Positions 44,535 to 45,539 of a stretch of DNA of 45,539 bases are shown here, one piece after another (position 1 is the stretch's first letter; every line of letters begins with the position of its first letter). The position numbers and the translations under genes are program-made. The notes under the pieces were generated by a model. It was not told the origin of the DNA. It was given only the letters and a program-made list of their open reading frames with translations, and did not search any database. This DNA is from an uncultured Nocardioides sp. (GTDB taxonomy: Bacteria > Actinomycetota > Actinomycetes > Propionibacteriales > Nocardioidaceae), in contig NZ_CADCUP010000067.1 in the NCBI RefSeq assembly GCF_902805925.1, positions 1 to 45,539 on the forward strand. Reading direction: 5' to 3'.

Positions 44535-44653
44535 CCGGCTGCCGCAGCACGGCGCGCGGCAGCCGGCGCAGGTAGCCGCCCGGTGTGGTGCGGCTCGTGG
44601 TCGGTGAGCTGGTCGCACATCTCGCAGCGCGGATCGGCCTCCTCGAGGCTCAT
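44494..44653 (-). pseudogene. Small Cys-motif ORF coupled to ispD, with an apparent one-base frameshift
   Basis: An ATG overlaps the ispD stop (ATGA) and opens MSLEEADPRCEMCDQLTDHE, continuing PHHT. In that frame 23 of 24 codons end in G/C. At a GGG run (complement of 44579-44581) the signal jumps: the original frame drops to 18 of 30 while the neighbouring frame, GGYLRRLPRAVLRQPVTSLR to DLLPR-stop, has 28 of 28. Removing one G gives a continuous 52-residue protein with a CxxC and His cluster that might bind metal. Sequencing error, recent inactivation or programmed shifting are all possible. Family not recognised. Confidence 0.5.
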
Positions 44654-45438
44654 CCGCGGCCCTCGTGCGGAAGGGTCTCGCGCAGGTGGGCCAGCGGCGA
44701 CTCGCGCCGGGGCGGCGTACGGCCGGAGAGGTCGAAGTCGGCCTTGGCGAGCAGGCGCTCGGCGAGGAGGACGTCCTCGGGGAAGGTGATCTTGATGTTG
44801 CCGGCATCGCCGTCGACGCCCCGCACCGGGACGTCGGTGTAGCGCTCCATGCAGCTCGCGGTGTCGGTGCCGACGAAGCCGTCCGCCTCCGCGAGCCGGT
44901 AGGCCTCGAGGAGCGGCCGGGCGAGGAAGGCCTGCGGGGTCTGCACGGCGACCACCCGGTTGGGCGGCTGCGCGCCGCCCTCGAGGGTGGCGAGGTTGCG
45001 CTGCTCGCGCACGGGGATGGCGCCGCCGTGCTCGGTGGCCGCCTCGATGACGGAGGCGAAGAGGCCGGTCCCGGCCAGTGGGCGGGCCGCGTCGTGGATC
45101 ACCACGACGTCGATCTCTCCTGCCTCGATGGCGGGCGCCAGTGCCTGGAGCGCCTGCCACTCCGAGCTGTGCCGGCTGTCGCCGCCGACGACGACGGAGA
45201 CGTCGGGAGGACCGACCTCCCGGTCGAGGGCCGCGGTCACGGCGTCACGGTCCTGCTCGCGGATGACGACGACCGTGTGCGTGACCGCGGCGAGCTCGCG
45301 GGCCCACCGGATCGACCACGTGAACACGCGTCGTCCGGCCAGCGGAAGCAGCACCTTGTTGGTGTGGTGCCCGCTGCGCCGGCCCTCTCCTGCCGCCAGC
45401 ATCACCACCGCAGCGCGGGCGGGCGGGGTCGGCGGCAC
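44650..45438 (-). CDS. ispD: 2-C-methyl-D-erythritol 4-phosphate cytidylyltransferase (IspD)
   Basis: A 262-residue nucleotidyltransferase of the non-mevalonate isoprenoid pathway. The CTP loop is VMLAAGEGRRSG followed by NKVLLPLAGR with the conserved Lys28; then VVIHDAARPLAG, ALATLEGG-type central strands and KITFPEDVLLAERLL at the C-terminus. The GTG start has TAGGCT 6 bases upstream. IspF, often its neighbour, is not in the window. The stop overlaps a small frameshifted ORF. The carD-ispD neighbourhood is conserved (Rv3583c-Rv3582c), although here the two are convergent with the IspD-like pair between them. Confidence 0.88.
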   Translation of the reverse strand: MPPTPPARAAVVMLAAGEGRRSGHHTNKVLLPLAGRRVFTWSIRWARELAAVTHTVVVIREQDRDAVTAALDREVGPPDVSVVVGGDSRHSSEWQALQALAPAIEAGEIDVVVIHDAARPLAGTGLFASVIEAATEHGGAIPVREQRNLATLEGGAQPPNRVVAVQTPQAFLARPLLEAYRLAEADGFVGTDTASCMERYTDVPVRGVDGDAGNIKITFPEDVLLAERLLAKADFDLSGRTPPRRESPLAHLRETLPHEGRG

Positions 45439-45444
45439 CGGGCG

Positions 45445-45450
45445 AGCCTA
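45445..45450 (-). promoter_or_regulatory. -10 hexamer TAGGCT for leaderless ispD
   Basis: TAGGCT on the minus strand ends 6 bases before the GTG start. Confidence 0.6.
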
Positions 45451-45501
45451 GCGCCCGCGGTGTCGTCCCCCAGCCCTCAGCGACGCGCACGGCCGGCTGA
45501 C

Positions 45502-45539
45502 CTACGCCGGGTCGCGCCGGCCGACGACGAGGGCGGTGG
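45502..45539 (-). CDS. 3' end of an unidentified minus-strand gene
   Basis: The minus strand enters the window reading TALVVGRRDPA-stop (TAG), with every third position G or C over 11 codons. Too short to name, and the choice of frame rests only on that bias. Confidence 0.35.
   Translation of the reverse strand, partial: TALVVGRRDPA

Noticed and set aside
44174-44653. 160-residue continuation of the small Cys-motif ORF in its original frame
   Set aside because: After residue ~24 the frame becomes Ala/Pro/Arg/Ser-rich with weak third-position bias and lies antisense to the IspD-like gene; the neighbouring frame carries the coding signal.

Overview
The window is high-GC, densely coding DNA from an actinobacterium, most likely Nocardioides or a close relative in the Propionibacteriales (inference). 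Supporting signs are the mycothiol gene mshA, CarD, an HbhA-like protein, a SenX3-RegX3/PhoU phosphate system, a chemotaxis cluster, codons ending almost always in G or C, frequent 4-base ATGA/GTGA overlaps, and many apparently leaderless genes with a TANNNT hexamer just before the start codon. I see no tRNA, rRNA, insertion sequence, prophage or CRISPR array, and no gene-free stretch over 300 bases.

Region 1 (1-3.9 kb): an APS-kinase-type sulfate activation gene, a divergent asparaginase II family gene, and an XRE regulator / HbhA-like / DUF2516 trio that matches Rv0474-Rv0476 of Mycobacterium tuberculosis. Region 2 (3.9-11.2 kb): nucleotide-sugar supply. There is a cupin of the mannose-6-phosphate isomerase type, the complete dTDP-L-rhamnose pathway (rmlB, an rmlC-rmlD fusion, and divergent rmlA), two tandem GDP-mannose dehydratase homologues, an SRPBCC protein and a GalE-type epimerase. 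Region 3 (11.2-14.1 kb): a cell-wall amidase, a 39-codon ORF missed by the ORF track, a FolP2-type dihydropteroate-synthase homologue, a LigB-like protein and a RibD C-domain reductase, all compactly coupled. Region 4 (14.1-24.7 kb): DJ-1/PfpI protein, acyl-CoA dehydrogenase, MFS exporter, a large secreted M12-type metalloprotease, DUF3817 membrane protein, TypA, and a cytoplasmic protealysin-type M4 protease fused to an emfourin-like inhibitor domain.

Region 5 (24.7-33.8 kb): a chemotaxis cluster, cheA-cheW-mcp-unknown followed by cheB-cheR-cheY-cheX-cheY-cheX-like. Each half is preceded by an almost identical sigma-28-type promoter, which suggests co-expression with flagellar genes elsewhere. 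No flagellar gene lies in the window. Region 6 (33.8-42.5 kb): an RNase HI fusion, mshA-ybjN, an EamA transporter, regX3-senX3 divergent from phoU across a region with two PHO-box-like direct-repeat pairs, gpmA, an LpqE-like lipoprotein and a UbiA-family enzyme. Region 7 (42.5-45.5 kb): carD, two degenerate IspD-like proteins, and a true ispD on the other strand, which overlaps a small Cys-containing ORF that seems to carry a one-base frameshift. Partial genes run off both ends.

The observations I would follow first are: the leaderless start rule (ATG at 7 bases, GTG at 6 bases from the -10 hexamer); the protease-inhibitor fusion; the two degenerate IspD-like proteins beside carD; the twin sigma-28-like promoters around a chemotaxis cluster that holds an unknown 293-residue protein; and the FolP2/LigB/RibD-like operon with its small leading ORF.
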